Source of the DNA: Zhengella sp020637775
Lineage (GTDB): Bacteria; Pseudomonadota; Alphaproteobacteria; Rhizobiales; Rhizobiaceae
Reading direction: 5' to 3'
Length of the DNA stretch: 64,000 bases
Assembly: GCF_041397485.1 (NCBI RefSeq)
Contig: NZ_JAWKWO010000004.1
Location: 372,001 to 436,000 of the forward strand
In this document: in pieces, positions 17,309 to 27,589 of the stretch
Layout of the letters: each line of letters begins with the position of its first letter
How positions within the stretch are numbered: position 1 is the first letter of the stretch
Made by a program: the position numbers and the translations under genes
Notes under the pieces: generated by a model
Seen by the model: only the letters and a program-made list of their open reading frames with translations
Databases searched by the model: none
Told to the model about the DNA's origin: nothing

Positions 17309-17458
17309 TTACAGGTCACCGCGCGGCAATTGCGTTCCGCGGGGCTGGTCGCACAGGCGTTCGGCGATATCGGCCAGCGGGGCAATCCGCCGCACCAGTT
17401 CCGCCGGGTTGTCGATCGGCACGAATTCATCGCGTATCGTCAGGTGAAACGGGATCAT
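17309..17458 (-). CDS. Possible small protein between soxB and soxD, 49 residues
   Basis: A short frame, MIPFHLTIRDEFVPIDNPAE onward, fills most of the 188-bp gap between soxB and soxD on the coding strand. Its N terminus is well composed and its middle (LVRRIAPLADIAERL) looks helical. The ribosome site is weak (only GAG before the ATG). No family is recognised. It may be a genuine accessory protein of the sox operon or chance. The unusual gap size in an operon whose other genes overlap is the main argument for coding. Confidence 0.4.
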   Translation of the reverse strand: MIPFHLTIRDEFVPIDNPAELVRRIAPLADIAERLCDQPRGTQLPRGDL

Positions 17459-17481
17459 CTCGAAGGCACAGCCCCCACGGC

Positions 17482-18735
17482 TCAGTGGGCCACGGCCGCC
17501 GCCGCGGCCTCGTCGATCAGCCGGCCGGTGCGGAACCGCTCCAGCGTGTACCCGGCATTGATCTTGTGCGGCTCGTCGCGCGCGATCGTGTGCGCGAAGA
17601 CGTGTCCGGATCCCGGCGTGGCCTTGAAACCGCCCGTGCCCCAGCCGCAATTCACATACAGCCCCTTCACCGGCGTCTTTGCCAGGATCGGCGAACGGTC
17701 CGGCGTCACGTCCACGATACCGCCCCACGAGCGCAGCATCTTCATGCGGCTGAAAATGGGGAACATCTCGCAGATGGCTTCGAGCGTGTGGCTGAGGATG
17801 TGCAGGCCGCCGGTCTGCGAATAGGATGTATACTGGTCCGTGCCCGCGCCGATCACCAGCTCGCCCTTGTCGGACTGGGAGATGTAGGCGTGAACCGTGT
17901 TCGACATGACCACGCAGGGGAACACCGGCTTGACCGGCTCCGACACCAGCGCCTGCAGGGGAAAGCTCTCCAGCGGCATGCGCAGGCCGGCCATTCCCAT
18001 GATCGGCGTGGTGTTGCCCGCAGCGACGACACCGACCTTCTTCGCGCCGATGAAGCCGCGCGTCGTCTCGACGCCCTCCACCGCCCCGTCGGCCGAACGG
18101 CGGATGCCGGTCACCGCGCAATTCTGGATGACGTGCACGCCCCGCGACGCAGCCGCGCGCGCATAGCCCCAGGCCACCGCGTCGTGGCGCGCGGTCCCGC
18201 CGCGCCTCTGCAGCGCCGCCCCCACCACCGGATAGCGCGCCGAGGAGGAAATGTTGAGCGGCGGACAATAGGCCTTGGCCTCGGCCGGCGTCAGCCATTC
18301 ATTGTCGACGCCATTGAGCCGGTTGGCGTGAATGTGGCGCTTGAACACCTGCTCGTCATGCACATTGTGCGCCAGCATCATCACGCCGCGCGCGGAATAC
18401 ATGACATTGTAGTTGAGATCCTGCGACAGGCCCTCCCACAGCTTCACCGCGTGGTCGTAAAGGCCGGCCGATTCGTCGTAGAGGTAGTTGGACCGGATGA
18501 TCGTCGTGTTGCGGCCGGTATTGCCGCCGCCGAGCCAGCCCTTGTCCAGCACGGCGACATTGGTGATGCCGTGCTCCTTTGCCAGATAATAGGCGGTCGC
18601 CAGGCCGTGCCCGCCCGCGCCGACGATGATCACGTCATAGGAAGCGCGAGGCTCCGGCGAATCCCACTGCTTCTCCCAGCCCTTGTGGCTGCGCAGCGCC
18701 TCGCGCGCGATGGCGAAAGCGGAATATTTGCGCAT
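17482..18735 (-). CDS. soxB: Sarcosine oxidase beta subunit
   Basis: The FAD/FMN-binding beta chain, 417 residues, with the dinucleotide motif DVIIVGAGGHGLATAYYLA near residue 35 and the flavin-attachment region KGWLGGGNTGRNTTIIRSNY near 63, where FMN is bound by a His in family members. The oxidative half reaction on sarcosine takes place here. GWGTGGFKATPGSG near residue 370 closes the FAD site. It opens the soxB-D-A-G operon; the upstream 326 bp are shared with the divergent rpsU. The Ala-rich end (IDEAAAAAVAH) is ordinary. Confidence 0.94.
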   Translation of the reverse strand: MRKYSAFAIAREALRSHKGWEKQWDSPEPRASYDVIIVGAGGHGLATAYYLAKEHGITNVAVLDKGWLGGGNTGRNTTIIRSNYLYDESAGLYDHAVKLWEGLSQDLNYNVMYSARGVMMLAHNVHDEQVFKRHIHANRLNGVDNEWLTPAEAKAYCPPLNISSSARYPVVGAALQRRGGTARHDAVAWGYARAAASRGVHVIQNCAVTGIRRSADGAVEGVETTRGFIGAKKVGVVAAGNTTPIMGMAGLRMPLESFPLQALVSEPVKPVFPCVVMSNTVHAYISQSDKGELVIGAGTDQYTSYSQTGGLHILSHTLEAICEMFPIFSRMKMLRSWGGIVDVTPDRSPILAKTPVKGLYVNCGWGTGGFKATPGSGHVFAHTIARDEPHKINAGYTLERFRTGRLIDEAAAAAVAH

Positions 18736-19061
18736 GTCTCGGCCCCGTCACCTGTTCCGTGTCACGACAATTCGGAGCGTACCACTACCGCCCGGCGCGG
18801 CAAGCCGATGCTCTGTTTGCGACCCCTGGTGACGTGTTGCGCCCGCTCCATCGCGCCTGCCCGTCCTGCGGCCCGCACGCATGCCCGGCCAGGGCCGCAA
18901 ACAAGCGTTTTTTTCTTCAGCACTCTCGACAAACATACCTGCTTTTGCTAAGGAGCCGTCCAAATCGCGGGGAGCAGTCTCTCCACGAGCAGGCAGTAGT
19001 TGTACGAAATGTATGGACAATGGCCTGCTTTCCAGACAACCGACCAGGACAGGATCGACAC
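18736..19061. other. Divergent intergenic region soxB / rpsU
   Basis: 326 bp without a convincing gene. The right half (about 18905-19060) is less GC-rich and should hold the rpsU promoter and leader; TCGACA at 18927 with TAAGGA 17 bases later is a possible but weak sigma-70 match. A small GGAG/CTCC hairpin lies near 18972-18984. I see no riboswitch or protein-binding palindrome. Confidence 0.4.
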
Positions 19062-19286
19062 GTGCAGGTACTCGTACGCGACAACAACGTTGACCAGGCG
19101 CTCCGCGCCCTGAAGAAGAAAATGCAGCGTGAAGGCATCTTCCGCGAAATGAAGATGCGTGGTCACTACGAGAAGCCGTCGGAAAAGCGTGCGCGCGAAA
19201 AGGCCGAGGCTGTTCGCCGCGCCCGCAAGCTGGCGCGCAAGCGTGCCCAGCGCGAAGGCCTGCTTGGCGGGCGCGCGGGCCGCTGA
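19062..19286 (+). CDS. rpsU: 30S ribosomal protein S21
   Basis: A 74-residue small-subunit protein near the mRNA-anti-Shine-Dalgarno site. The sequence QVLVRDNNVDQALRALKKK and the basic tail KLARKRAQREG are diagnostic of S21. It starts with GTG at 19062 after AGGA, as is usual for alphaproteobacterial rpsU. It is monocistronic here; a hairpin with a T run overlaps its 3' end. The protein is longer at the C terminus than in E. coli, which is normal for this class. Confidence 0.96.
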   Translation: MQVLVRDNNVDQALRALKKKMQREGIFREMKMRGHYEKPSEKRAREKAEAVRRARKLARKRAQREGLLGGRAGR

Positions 19287-19302
19287 TCCCCGCCGTTTTT
19301 TT
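19266..19302 (+). terminator. Rho-independent terminator of rpsU
   Basis: GGCGGG (19266-19271) can pair with CCCGCC (19289-19294) around a 17-base loop, followed by seven T residues at 19296-19302. The left arm lies inside the last codons of rpsU. Confidence 0.65.
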
Positions 19303-19425
19303 GTCCATTTCCGGACGTACCGCAGGTGGCGGCGAGTTTTTCGCCTCCACCTTTTTTATTGACCCGGCCACATTGCCGCACAGGGGCAAGGTTGCCGCAG
19401 CCGGATGGAAGCCGGAGGGGGTAGT

Positions 19426-20292
19426 TTGATCGTGTTCACCAGATGCTCCACAACCAACGGTTCGTTTTCCTCTCGATCGCGCGGGTTCGCCGCGGCTGTG
19501 GCATTCGCGCTGGTGACGCCGGCCCTCACGGCCTGCAATACGACGACCCCCATCGAGACGACGAATTTCGACAAGGCGCAGGGCTCGGAAGAGAACATCG
19601 CTTCCCTGACCGCGGTGATCGAGCGCAGTCCGCGCGATCCAGAGGCCTACAACGTGCGCGGTTCGGCCTATGGCCGGGCGGGGCGTTACCAGGAAGCGCT
19701 TGCCGATTTCGACACGGCCTTGCAGCTCAATCCGAATTTCTATCAGGCCTATGCCAATCGCGGACTGATCCACCGCCTGACCGGCGATTTCGCCAAGGCC
19801 CAGGCCGATTATTCCCGCGCGTTGCAGATCAACGCGAATTATGACGTCGCCTATATCGGCCGCGGCAACATGTACAGGAAGATGGGCCGCGATCTTGACG
19901 CCTTCCGCGATTTCGAGCGCGCCATCCAGCTTGATACGACCGATCCGCGCGCCTACCACAATCGCGGCCTGATCTACCAGTCGCGCGGTCAGCACGCCTT
20001 TGCCATCGAGGATTTCTCCACCGCCATCTCGCTGTCTGGCGATGCCCCGGAACCCTATAACGGCCGTGGCTTGTCCTACATGGCATTGAACGACGACGAA
20101 AATGCCTTCGCCGACTTCAATCTTGCCATCAAGCTCAATGACAGGAAGGCGGAAAGCTGGGCCAATCAGGCCTTGGTCTACGAGAAGCGCGGCGACATGA
20201 AGAAAGCCCGCGCCTCCTATGCCCGTGCAGCCGCACTCGATCCGAACTACGGCCCCGCCCGTGCCGGGCTCCAGCGTACGCGCGGAAGCTGA
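19426..20292 (+). CDS. TPR-repeat lipoprotein (NlpI-like)
   Basis: A secreted, lipid-anchored TPR protein of about 288 residues. A basic N region (SSRSRG), a hydrophobic stretch (AAAVAFALVTP) and the lipobox LTAC put the acylated Cys near residue 37. About six TPR units follow, recognisable by repeated AYNVRGSAYGRAGRYQEAL, AYANRGLIHRLTGDF and AYHNRGLIYQSRGQH. It probably acts as an envelope scaffold like NlpI. The start is TTG at 19426, 7 bases after GGAGG; GTG at 19432 or ATG at 19405 are alternatives that do not change the lipobox. Confidence 0.85.
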   Translation: MIVFTRCSTTNGSFSSRSRGFAAAVAFALVTPALTACNTTTPIETTNFDKAQGSEENIASLTAVIERSPRDPEAYNVRGSAYGRAGRYQEALADFDTALQLNPNFYQAYANRGLIHRLTGDFAKAQADYSRALQINANYDVAYIGRGNMYRKMGRDLDAFRDFERAIQLDTTDPRAYHNRGLIYQSRGQHAFAIEDFSTAISLSGDAPEPYNGRGLSYMALNDDENAFADFNLAIKLNDRKAESWANQALVYEKRGDMKKARASYARAAALDPNYGPARAGLQRTRGS

Positions 20293-20398
20293 CGCCTTCG
20301 CCCTTCCAGCGAAACATGCCGTGACCGGACCGGGCCGGAACCCCGTGCCCTTCCCCGGTGTTTGTCCTTTCGACGCGAATCGAAAGAGGAGAAACACC

Positions 20399-20884
20399 AT
20401 GCGCCTTATCGCCCCGCTGACCGCTGCTGCCCTGGCAGCACTTCTTCCCTTCGCCACGCCGCAGCCCGCCACGGCGCAAACCGTGGAAGTCGGCACGCTC
20501 GATTGCCGTGTCGCCGGCGGCACCGGCTTTATCTTCGGTTCCACCAAGGACCTTGTCTGCGACTTCGATTCCGCAAATGGCCGCGACGAGTCCTATACGG
20601 GCACCATCAGCAAATACGGCATCGATATCGGTGTGACCGGAACGGCCATGCTGCGCTGGCTCGTTCTCGCCCCGTCCTCCGCAACCCCGCTCGAACCGGG
20701 CGCCCTGGCCGGCAGCTATGTCGGCGCCGCGGCGGAAGCGTCTGCCGCCGGCGGTGCAGGCGCCGCGGTCCTCGTGGGCGGTTTCGATGAGTCCATCAAC
20801 CTGCAGCCCGTTTCCATCCAGGTCCAGGAGGGCGTGAACGTGGCCGCCGGAATCGCCGAACTGGAGATCGAACTGGCACGATAA
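20399..20884 (+). CDS. DUF992 family exported protein
   Basis: A 161-residue protein with a clear Sec signal peptide (RLIAPLTAAALAALLPFATPQPATAQ, cleavage after Ala-Gln) and a DUF992 core. The core has a C-x-V-AGG-GFIFGSTKDLVC start with two Cys that could form a disulphide, SKYGIDIGVTG in the middle and a Gly/Ala-rich AGSYVGAAAEASAAGGAGA. The family is common in Hyphomicrobiales and has no known function. AGGAGAAACACC gives a good ribosome site. It ends 43 bp before a bidirectional terminator shared with pntB. Confidence 0.85.
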   Translation: MRLIAPLTAAALAALLPFATPQPATAQTVEVGTLDCRVAGGTGFIFGSTKDLVCDFDSANGRDESYTGTISKYGIDIGVTGTAMLRWLVLAPSSATPLEPGALAGSYVGAAAEASAAGGAGAAVLVGGFDESINLQPVSIQVQEGVNVAAGIAELEIELAR

Positions 20885-20926
20885 GGCGCGCAGCCGCAGT
20901 GCATGTGTGCATGCGACAGGAAAGAA

Positions 20927-20962
20927 AAGGCCCCCGGTGCTGGAAAGAGCGCCGGGGGCCTT
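20927..20962 (-). terminator. Terminator of the pnt operon
   Basis: AAGGCCCCCGG and CCGGGGGCCTT form an 11-bp stem. Read on the minus strand it is followed by TTTTCTTT, so it ends transcription coming from pntB. On the plus strand it may also serve the DUF992 gene, although the T tract there is only TT. Confidence 0.9.
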
Positions 20963-20990
20963 GTCACGACAGGTTCGCGATCCGCGCGGC

Positions 20991-22391
<1,401 letters not shown>

Positions 22392-22402
22392 CGGTCAGGT
22401 CC

Positions 22403-22831
22403 TCACTTCTCTTTTTTCTTGTACATGGCCAGCATGCGCTGGGTGACGAGGAATCCGCCGAAGATGTTCACCGAGGCCAGCACAAGGGCGATGAAGCCGA
22501 AGCCCGTGGCCATGCCCGAGGCAGAAATGCCGACAGCAAGCAGCGCACCGACCACGATCACCGAGGAAATCGCATTGGTCACCGCCATCAGCGGCGTGTG
22601 CAGAGCCGGCGTCACCGACCAGACGACATAGTAGCCGACAAAAATCGCCAGCACGAAGATCGAGAACTGGAAAATGAACGGGTCGATGCCACCGGTCACG
22701 CCATGGGCGGCGGCGGCAGCATCCGCCACGCCGTTGCGGACATCGACCTGGAAGGAGGTGGCCGCCTGACGCACCGCCTGAACCGCCTGTTCAAGCTGGT
22801 CGAGGCTATCGTTGAGTTTTTCGGCGGACAT
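22403..22831 (-). CDS. pntAB: NAD(P) transhydrogenase subunit alpha part 2
   Basis: A 142-residue membrane protein corresponding to the C-terminal helices of PntA in E. coli; in alphaproteobacteria it is a separate chain. Three to four hydrophobic segments start near residue 55 (PFIFQFSIFVLAIFVGYYVVW) and include TPLMAVTNAISSVIVVGALLA, the conserved proton-path helix. The ATG at 22831 overlaps the pntAA stop (TGATG); the GTG one codon upstream is less likely. The N-terminal 40 residues are a hydrophilic helix. Confidence 0.95.
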   Translation of the reverse strand: MSAEKLNDSLDQLEQAVQAVRQAATSFQVDVRNGVADAAAAAHGVTGGIDPFIFQFSIFVLAIFVGYYVVWSVTPALHTPLMAVTNAISSVIVVGALLAVGISASGMATGFGFIALVLASVNIFGGFLVTQRMLAMYKKKEK

Positions 22832-24024
22832 CACGCCTCTCCCTTCTTGTCTGCGGAATCCTTCTCCGCCACGAGAACGTCCTGCGGCTCGTCCTTCGGG
22901 GCGAAGGCCGGATGCACGATGGCGCCTGCATGGGTCAGCAGTGTCGCCTTGACCAGTTCGTCTTCCCGGTTGACCGCGACCTCGCCGTTTTCCTTGTTCA
23001 CCATGGTTTCAAGGAAGGCATAGAGGTTCTTGGCATAGAGCAGCGAGGCCGAAGCGGCGATTCGCCCGGCCATGTTGAGATGGCCGACGATCTTCACACC
23101 GTCGACATCGACCACCTCGCCGGCCTTCGCGCCCTCGACATTGCCGCCGCGCTCCACCGCCAGGTCGACGATCACCGAACCCGGCTTCATCGACTTGACC
23201 ATGTCGGCCGAGATCAGCCGCGGCGCCGGACGCCCCGGAATGAGCGCCGTCGTGATCACGATATCCTGCTTGGCGATATGCTCTGCCACCAGAGCCGCCT
23301 GCTTGGCCTGGTACTCCTTGGACATTTCCTTGGCATAGCCGCCGGCCGTCTCGGCCGCCTTGAACTCCTCGTCCTCCACGGCGATGAACTTGCCGCCCAG
23401 CGACGCCACCTGTTCCTTGGCGGCCGGGCGCACATCCGTGGCGGTGACCGCTGCGCCAAGGCGCTTGGCCGTGGCAATGGCCTGCAGGCCAGCGACGCCG
23501 GCACCCATCACGAACACCTTGGCAGCGGGCACGGTGCCCGCGGCGGTCATCATCATCGGCATGGCGCGGTCGAATTCGCCGGCCGCGTCGATCACCGCCT
23601 GATAACCGGCCAGGTTGGCCTGCGATGACAGGATATCCATCACCTGAGCCCGCGTGATGCGCGGCATGAATTCCATGGCGAAGGCGGACAGCCCCGCCTC
23701 GGCCATGGCCTTCACGGCATCTTCATGACCGAACGGATCCATGGCGGCGATCACCAGCGCACCGCTCTTGTAGGCCTTGGCTTCCTTGGCGTTCGGCCTG
23801 CGCACCTTCAGGATGACATCGGCCTTGCCGGCACCGGCCGCCGTACCCAGTGTCGCACCGGCCTTTTCGTAGTCGGCATCCAGGATGCGCGACTTGAGGC
23901 CCGCGCCCTTTTGCACGACAACTTCGAGACCAAGCCCCTTGAGACGCTTGACGGTTTCCGGCGAAGCCGCAACGCGCGATTCCGCGCTGTCGGATTCCAC
24001 CGGAATGAAAACAGTGTGAGCCAC
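22831..24024 (-). CDS. pntAA: NAD(P) transhydrogenase subunit alpha part 1
   Basis: Cytoplasmic NAD(H)-binding domain I, 397 residues, related to alanine dehydrogenase. The sequence begins with the conserved FIPVESDSAESRVAASPETV. The dinucleotide fold has VMGAGVAGLQAIATAKRLGA near residue 180, and the mobile loop and domain end are intact. It is the first gene of the pnt operon. A GC-rich inverted repeat (24063-24070 with 24089-24096) lies in the 101-bp gap to the upstream CoxIV-like gene and may limit read-through. Confidence 0.96.
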   Translation of the reverse strand: MAHTVFIPVESDSAESRVAASPETVKRLKGLGLEVVVQKGAGLKSRILDADYEKAGATLGTAAGAGKADVILKVRRPNAKEAKAYKSGALVIAAMDPFGHEDAVKAMAEAGLSAFAMEFMPRITRAQVMDILSSQANLAGYQAVIDAAGEFDRAMPMMMTAAGTVPAAKVFVMGAGVAGLQAIATAKRLGAAVTATDVRPAAKEQVASLGGKFIAVEDEEFKAAETAGGYAKEMSKEYQAKQAALVAEHIAKQDIVITTALIPGRPAPRLISADMVKSMKPGSVIVDLAVERGGNVEGAKAGEVVDVDGVKIVGHLNMAGRIAASASLLYAKNLYAFLETMVNKENGEVAVNREDELVKATLLTHAGAIVHPAFAPKDEPQDVLVAEKDSADKKGEA

Positions 24025-24125
24025 CCTCAGCTCCTCCCCGGGGGACGGTCGACATCACTGAGGCCGCGCCATGTCCCCCAAGGTCACGGGCGCGGCTGCT
24101 CCGGCCTTCAAGGCCGCGGCGGTCC

Positions 24126-24353
24126 TCACTTCAGGAGGTAGACGCCCAGCGCGAAGACGATCACGTAAAGGATGACCGAGGAAATGAACCCGGCCGACGT
24201 GAAGAAACCGAAGGCCATCGCCACGAGCAGCGCCACGCAGGCGATCGTGCCATATTTTGCAAGGCCGAGGAACATGGAGTAGGTCTTCTCGTGTTCCGCG
24301 TAGTCCATTTCCGCGCCCATTTCCACCGGACCCGTCGGCGTATTGTCAGCCAT
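24126..24353 (-). CDS. Small membrane protein, aa3-type cytochrome oxidase subunit IV family
   Basis: A 75-residue protein with an acidic N-terminal part (EMGAEMDYAEHEKTYSMF) followed by two hydrophobic helices ending in VFALGVYLLK. The AEHEKTYxxF pattern is characteristic of the COX_aa3_IV family of alphaproteobacteria. Family members copurify with aa3 oxidase, but genes of this family commonly sit beside pnt, as here, rather than with cox genes. Whether it serves the oxidase or the transhydrogenase is not shown by the sequence. Confidence 0.85.
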   Translation of the reverse strand: MADNTPTGPVEMGAEMDYAEHEKTYSMFLGLAKYGTIACVALLVAMAFGFFTSAGFISSVILYVIVFALGVYLLK

Positions 24354-24472
24354 GGTATCAACCCCTTCCGAAATCTGTTTTTATTGCCATTACCGAATCC
24401 TGGCACCAAGGGCAATGGCGCTATAGGGTCAACCCCCCATTCACTTTGACGCATGCCTCTGGGAGACCATCC

Positions 24473-25186
24473 GTGACACGCTTGCCGCTGATCGGCCTGG
24501 ATGCCGATGACACGCTCTGGCACAATGAACGCTTCTACCGGCTGACCCAGGAGCGTTTTGCGGCCATCCTGGCTGACCATGCGTCCGCCGAGGCGCTGTC
24601 GGAGCGGCTTCTGGAGGCCGAGCGGCGCAATCTTGCCCGATACGGCTACGGCATCAAGGGCTTCACCTTGTCCATGATCGAAACGGCGCTCGATGTCGCC
24701 GGAGATGCCTTGCCCGGCGCCGCCATCCGCCGGATTCTCGACGCTGCCCGGGACATGCACGACCATCCGGTCGAACCGCTGCCCCATGTCCGCGAGGCGC
24801 TCGCCGGCCTTGCGGAAAGCCATCGCCTGGTCCTCGTCACCAAGGGCGACCTGTTCGACCAGGAGCGCAAACTGGCGGCATCCGGGCTGGGCGACCATTT
24901 CCATGCCGTCGAAATCGTCTCGGAAAAGACAGCGCAGACCTATCGCGACGTCTTCGGCCGCCATGGAAGCGGCGCCGAAAACGCGCTGATGGCCGGCAAT
25001 TCCCTGAAATCGGATATTCTTCCGGCGCTGGAAGCCGGCTGCTGGGCCGTTCACATTCCCCATGAACTGACATGGGAACTGGAACACGCGCCACCGCCGC
25101 TCTCTCATCCGCGTTTCCGCGAGATCGCGCATATCGGAGACCTTCCCGCGCTGGTCGGCGCCATCGAGTCCTGCATGCCGTCCTGA
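24473..25186 (+). CDS. HAD-superfamily hydrolase
   Basis: A 237-residue phosphatase-like HAD protein. Motif I is GLDADDTLWHNE (DxDDT), motif II LVLVTKGD near residue 120, a Lys in SEKT and motif IV GNSLKSDILPALEAG near 180, all complete. The cap is of the C1 helical type. It starts at GTG 24473 with GGGAG seven bases upstream; no ATG fits. The long insertion before motif II (RRNLARYGYGIKGFTLSMIE) is shared with a group of uncharacterised HAD proteins. The substrate is unknown. It is divergent from the CoxIV-like gene. Confidence 0.85.
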   Translation: MTRLPLIGLDADDTLWHNERFYRLTQERFAAILADHASAEALSERLLEAERRNLARYGYGIKGFTLSMIETALDVAGDALPGAAIRRILDAARDMHDHPVEPLPHVREALAGLAESHRLVLVTKGDLFDQERKLAASGLGDHFHAVEIVSEKTAQTYRDVFGRHGSGAENALMAGNSLKSDILPALEAGCWAVHIPHELTWELEHAPPPLSHPRFREIAHIGDLPALVGAIESCMPS

Positions 25187-25241
25187 TCGGACCGGCTGCT
25201 CCCTACCGGTGGCAACAAGCACGGGCTGCCGCGCGGACACG

Positions 25242-25266
25242 AAAAAGGCCGCCTTTGCCGGCGGCC
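25242..25266 (-). terminator. Terminator of the second liv cluster
   Basis: GGCCGCC (25247-25253) pairs with GGCGGCC (25260-25266) across a 6-base loop. On the minus strand the hairpin is followed by five T residues (25242-25246), 32 bp after the livF stop. Confidence 0.85.
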
Positions 25267-25297
25267 CCTCGCGGTATGCTGCAATTCGTCCAGCGCC

Positions 25298-26131
25298 TCA
25301 GGCGAGCCAGCGCTTGCGCCGCTTGTAGTGCTTGACTTCGCGGAAGGAACGGCGGCCCTCGCCGCCGACGCCGAGATAGAATTCCTTCACGTCGTCGTTT
25401 TCGCGCAGCGCCGCCGCTTCGCCATCCAGCACGATACGGCCCGATTCGAGGATATAGCCATACTTGGCATAGCGTAGCGCCACATTCGTGTTCTGCTCGG
25501 CCAGCAGGAAGGATACCCCCTCCTCCTCGTTGAGCTTCTTCACGATCTCGAAGATTTCCTCGACCAGCTGCGGCGCCAGGCCCATGGAGGGTTCGTCCAG
25601 CAGGATCATGCTCGGACGGCTCATCAGGGCACGCCCGATCGCGCACATCTGCTGCTCACCGCCCGACGTGTAGCCGGCCTGACTGCCCCGTCGCTCGCGC
25701 AGTCGCGGAAAATAGTCATAAACCATCTCCAGGTCGCGCTTCACGTTGGCATTGCCGTCCTTGCGGGTAAACGCGCCGGTCAGCAGGTTTTCCTCGATCG
25801 TCAGATGGCCGAAGCAATGGCGCCCTTCCATGACCTGGATGCAGCCGCGGCGAACGAGGTCATTGGGAGACAGGTTGTGTACCGTCTCGTTGTTGAACGA
25901 GATCGACCCTTTCGTCACCTCGCCGCGCTCACCGCGAAGCAGGTTCGAAATGGCCTTCAGCGTGGTTGTCTTGCCCGCGCCGTTGGCGCCCAGCAAGGCG
26001 GTGATGCCGCCCTTCGGCACCGAAAGCGACACGCCCTTGAGAACGAGGATCACGTGATTGTAGATCACCTCGATATTGTTGACCTGCAAGAGCGTTTCGG
26101 CCGTGTTCATGGCCCTCGCCGCATCTGCCAT
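25298..26131 (-). CDS. livF: Liv-type ABC transporter ATPase LivF (second cluster)
   Basis: A 277-residue ATPase with Walker A GANGAGKTT, the signature SGGEQQM in place of the usual SGGQQQ, and Walker B MILLDEPSMGLAPQ. It follows livK by 86 bp. The basic C terminus (HYKRRKRWLA) echoes the tail of the first LivF at 1973, although the two proteins are clearly distinct in sequence. GGGAGGAACAGGA precedes the ATG. It acts with LivG (29712), LivH and LivM. A strong terminator follows, so this is the end of the cluster. Confidence 0.92.
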   Translation of the reverse strand: MADAARAMNTAETLLQVNNIEVIYNHVILVLKGVSLSVPKGGITALLGANGAGKTTTLKAISNLLRGERGEVTKGSISFNNETVHNLSPNDLVRRGCIQVMEGRHCFGHLTIEENLLTGAFTRKDGNANVKRDLEMVYDYFPRLRERRGSQAGYTSGGEQQMCAIGRALMSRPSMILLDEPSMGLAPQLVEEIFEIVKKLNEEEGVSFLLAEQNTNVALRYAKYGYILESGRIVLDGEAAALRENDDVKEFYLGVGGEGRRSFREVKHYKRRKRWLA

Positions 26132-26217
26132 TCCTGTTCCTCCCGATCACCGGCCCTGGCCGCCCTTTGGGCCCCGGCGCGAACCTGTCCGCGCCGGGGT
26201 TTGCGTTCAAGCGCGCA

Positions 26218-27510
26218 TTATTCGCAGGCGCGCGGCTCGATGTTGTTCTCCTTGGCATACGCCTCGGAATCTTCCTTGATCAGCGCATCGATGACTTCCC
26301 GGTCGGCCGGGCCGAAATCGCTGATCAGCTTCCACGTCTTCGCCTCGGCGTCCCACTGGGCGATCGCGCCCAGGCCGGGGCCGCCATGGTCGGCACAGCT
26401 CACGTTGATCTCGGGTCCGAAGCCCGGCAGGCCGAGTTCGGTCATGCGGGCCTGGTCGAGCTTGAGCGCTTCCATGCCGTCACGCATCATTTCGCCGTTG
26501 ATCTGCTTGGTATTGTGGATGCCCATTGCCGTGCGCGCGGCCTCGACGGCCAGCATGGCGGCATAAAGACCACGGTTGTAGAGCGCGGTACCAACATTGG
26601 TGCCATCGCCGGCGGCCTTGCCGGCATCCGTGACATACTTCTTGATGTCGGCGAAGACCGGATAGTTGGCATCGACGCCGTGGAAGGTGACATGCTTGTA
26701 GCCGTTGGCAGCCGGACCTGCCGGCAGCACGTCATTTTCCGAACCCGACCACCAGATGCCGATGAAGTGGTCCATCGGATAGCGGATGTTGACCGCTTCC
26801 TGGATCGCCACCTGGTTCATCACGCCCCAGCCCCACATCAGCGTGTAATCGGGACGGTCGCGGCGGATCTGCAGCCATGTCGCCTTCTGCTCCTGGCCCG
26901 GATGGTCGACCGGATAGAGCGACAGCGTGTAGCCGTGTTTCTTGCCCAGTTCCTCCAGCGTGCGGATCGGCTCCTTGCCATAGGCGGAGTTGTGATAGAC
27001 GAGCGCGATCTTCTTGCCGTTGATGTCGCCGCCATTCTCCGCGAGGATGTGGTTGATGATGATCGAGGCGCCGTCCCAATAGGTGGCCGGATAGTTGAAG
27101 ATATAGGGGAAGATCGCGCCATTGGCGGCCGATGTGCGCCCGTAGCCCATGGAATGGACCGGGATCATGTCGGCCGTCGCCTTGGGGATGAGCTGGTAGG
27201 TGATGCCCGTGGAAAGCGGCTGGTAGACGAGTGCGCCTTCGCCCTTGGTGGACTCGTAGCACTCCACGCCCTTTTCCGTGTTGTAGCCGGTCTCGCATTC
27301 GATCATGCGGATCTTTTCGCCCTCGACACCGCCATCACGCTCGTTGACCAGCGTGAGATAGTCGGCATAGCCGTCGGCGAAGGGAATGCCGTTCGGCGCA
27401 TAGGGTCCGGTCCGATAGGACAGGGCCGGGAACACCAGTTCGGCCATGGCCGGGGCCGTTCCCATCACGGCCACCATCGCCGCCGTTGCAAGTACTGTCT
27501 TCAGTCCCAT
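26218..27510 (-). CDS. livK: Liv-type periplasmic substrate-binding protein
   Basis: A 430-residue periplasmic receptor of the Peripla_BP_6 family. The signal peptide is GLKTVLATAAMVAVMGTAPAMA with cleavage near residue 23. The mature part starts LVFPALSYRTGPYAPNGIPFADGY, typical of receptors in ligase-linked Liv clusters; the first sheet motif differs from true leucine-binding proteins. GGGAGGAACATTC before the ATG at 27510 decides against the in-frame codon 15 bases upstream. Cys residues in ECETGYNTEKGVECYE may form a disulphide. The ligand is unknown and is probably an aromatic or fatty acid given the ligase at the head of the cluster. Confidence 0.9.
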   Translation of the reverse strand: MGLKTVLATAAMVAVMGTAPAMAELVFPALSYRTGPYAPNGIPFADGYADYLTLVNERDGGVEGEKIRMIECETGYNTEKGVECYESTKGEGALVYQPLSTGITYQLIPKATADMIPVHSMGYGRTSAANGAIFPYIFNYPATYWDGASIIINHILAENGGDINGKKIALVYHNSAYGKEPIRTLEELGKKHGYTLSLYPVDHPGQEQKATWLQIRRDRPDYTLMWGWGVMNQVAIQEAVNIRYPMDHFIGIWWSGSENDVLPAGPAANGYKHVTFHGVDANYPVFADIKKYVTDAGKAAGDGTNVGTALYNRGLYAAMLAVEAARTAMGIHNTKQINGEMMRDGMEALKLDQARMTELGLPGFGPEINVSCADHGGPGLGAIAQWDAEAKTWKLISDFGPADREVIDALIKEDSEAYAKENNIEPRACE

Positions 27511-27589
27511 GAATGTTCCTCCCATTTGTGAGACGTTCCGAAGGGATGCACCCGGCCGCGACTGCGGCCGGCTGCGTTCAGTCTATCCC

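Noticed and set aside
24380..24425. ATTGCC...GGCAAT repeat between the CoxIV-like and HAD genes
   Set aside because: Short, overlapping and imperfect; could easily occur by chance.
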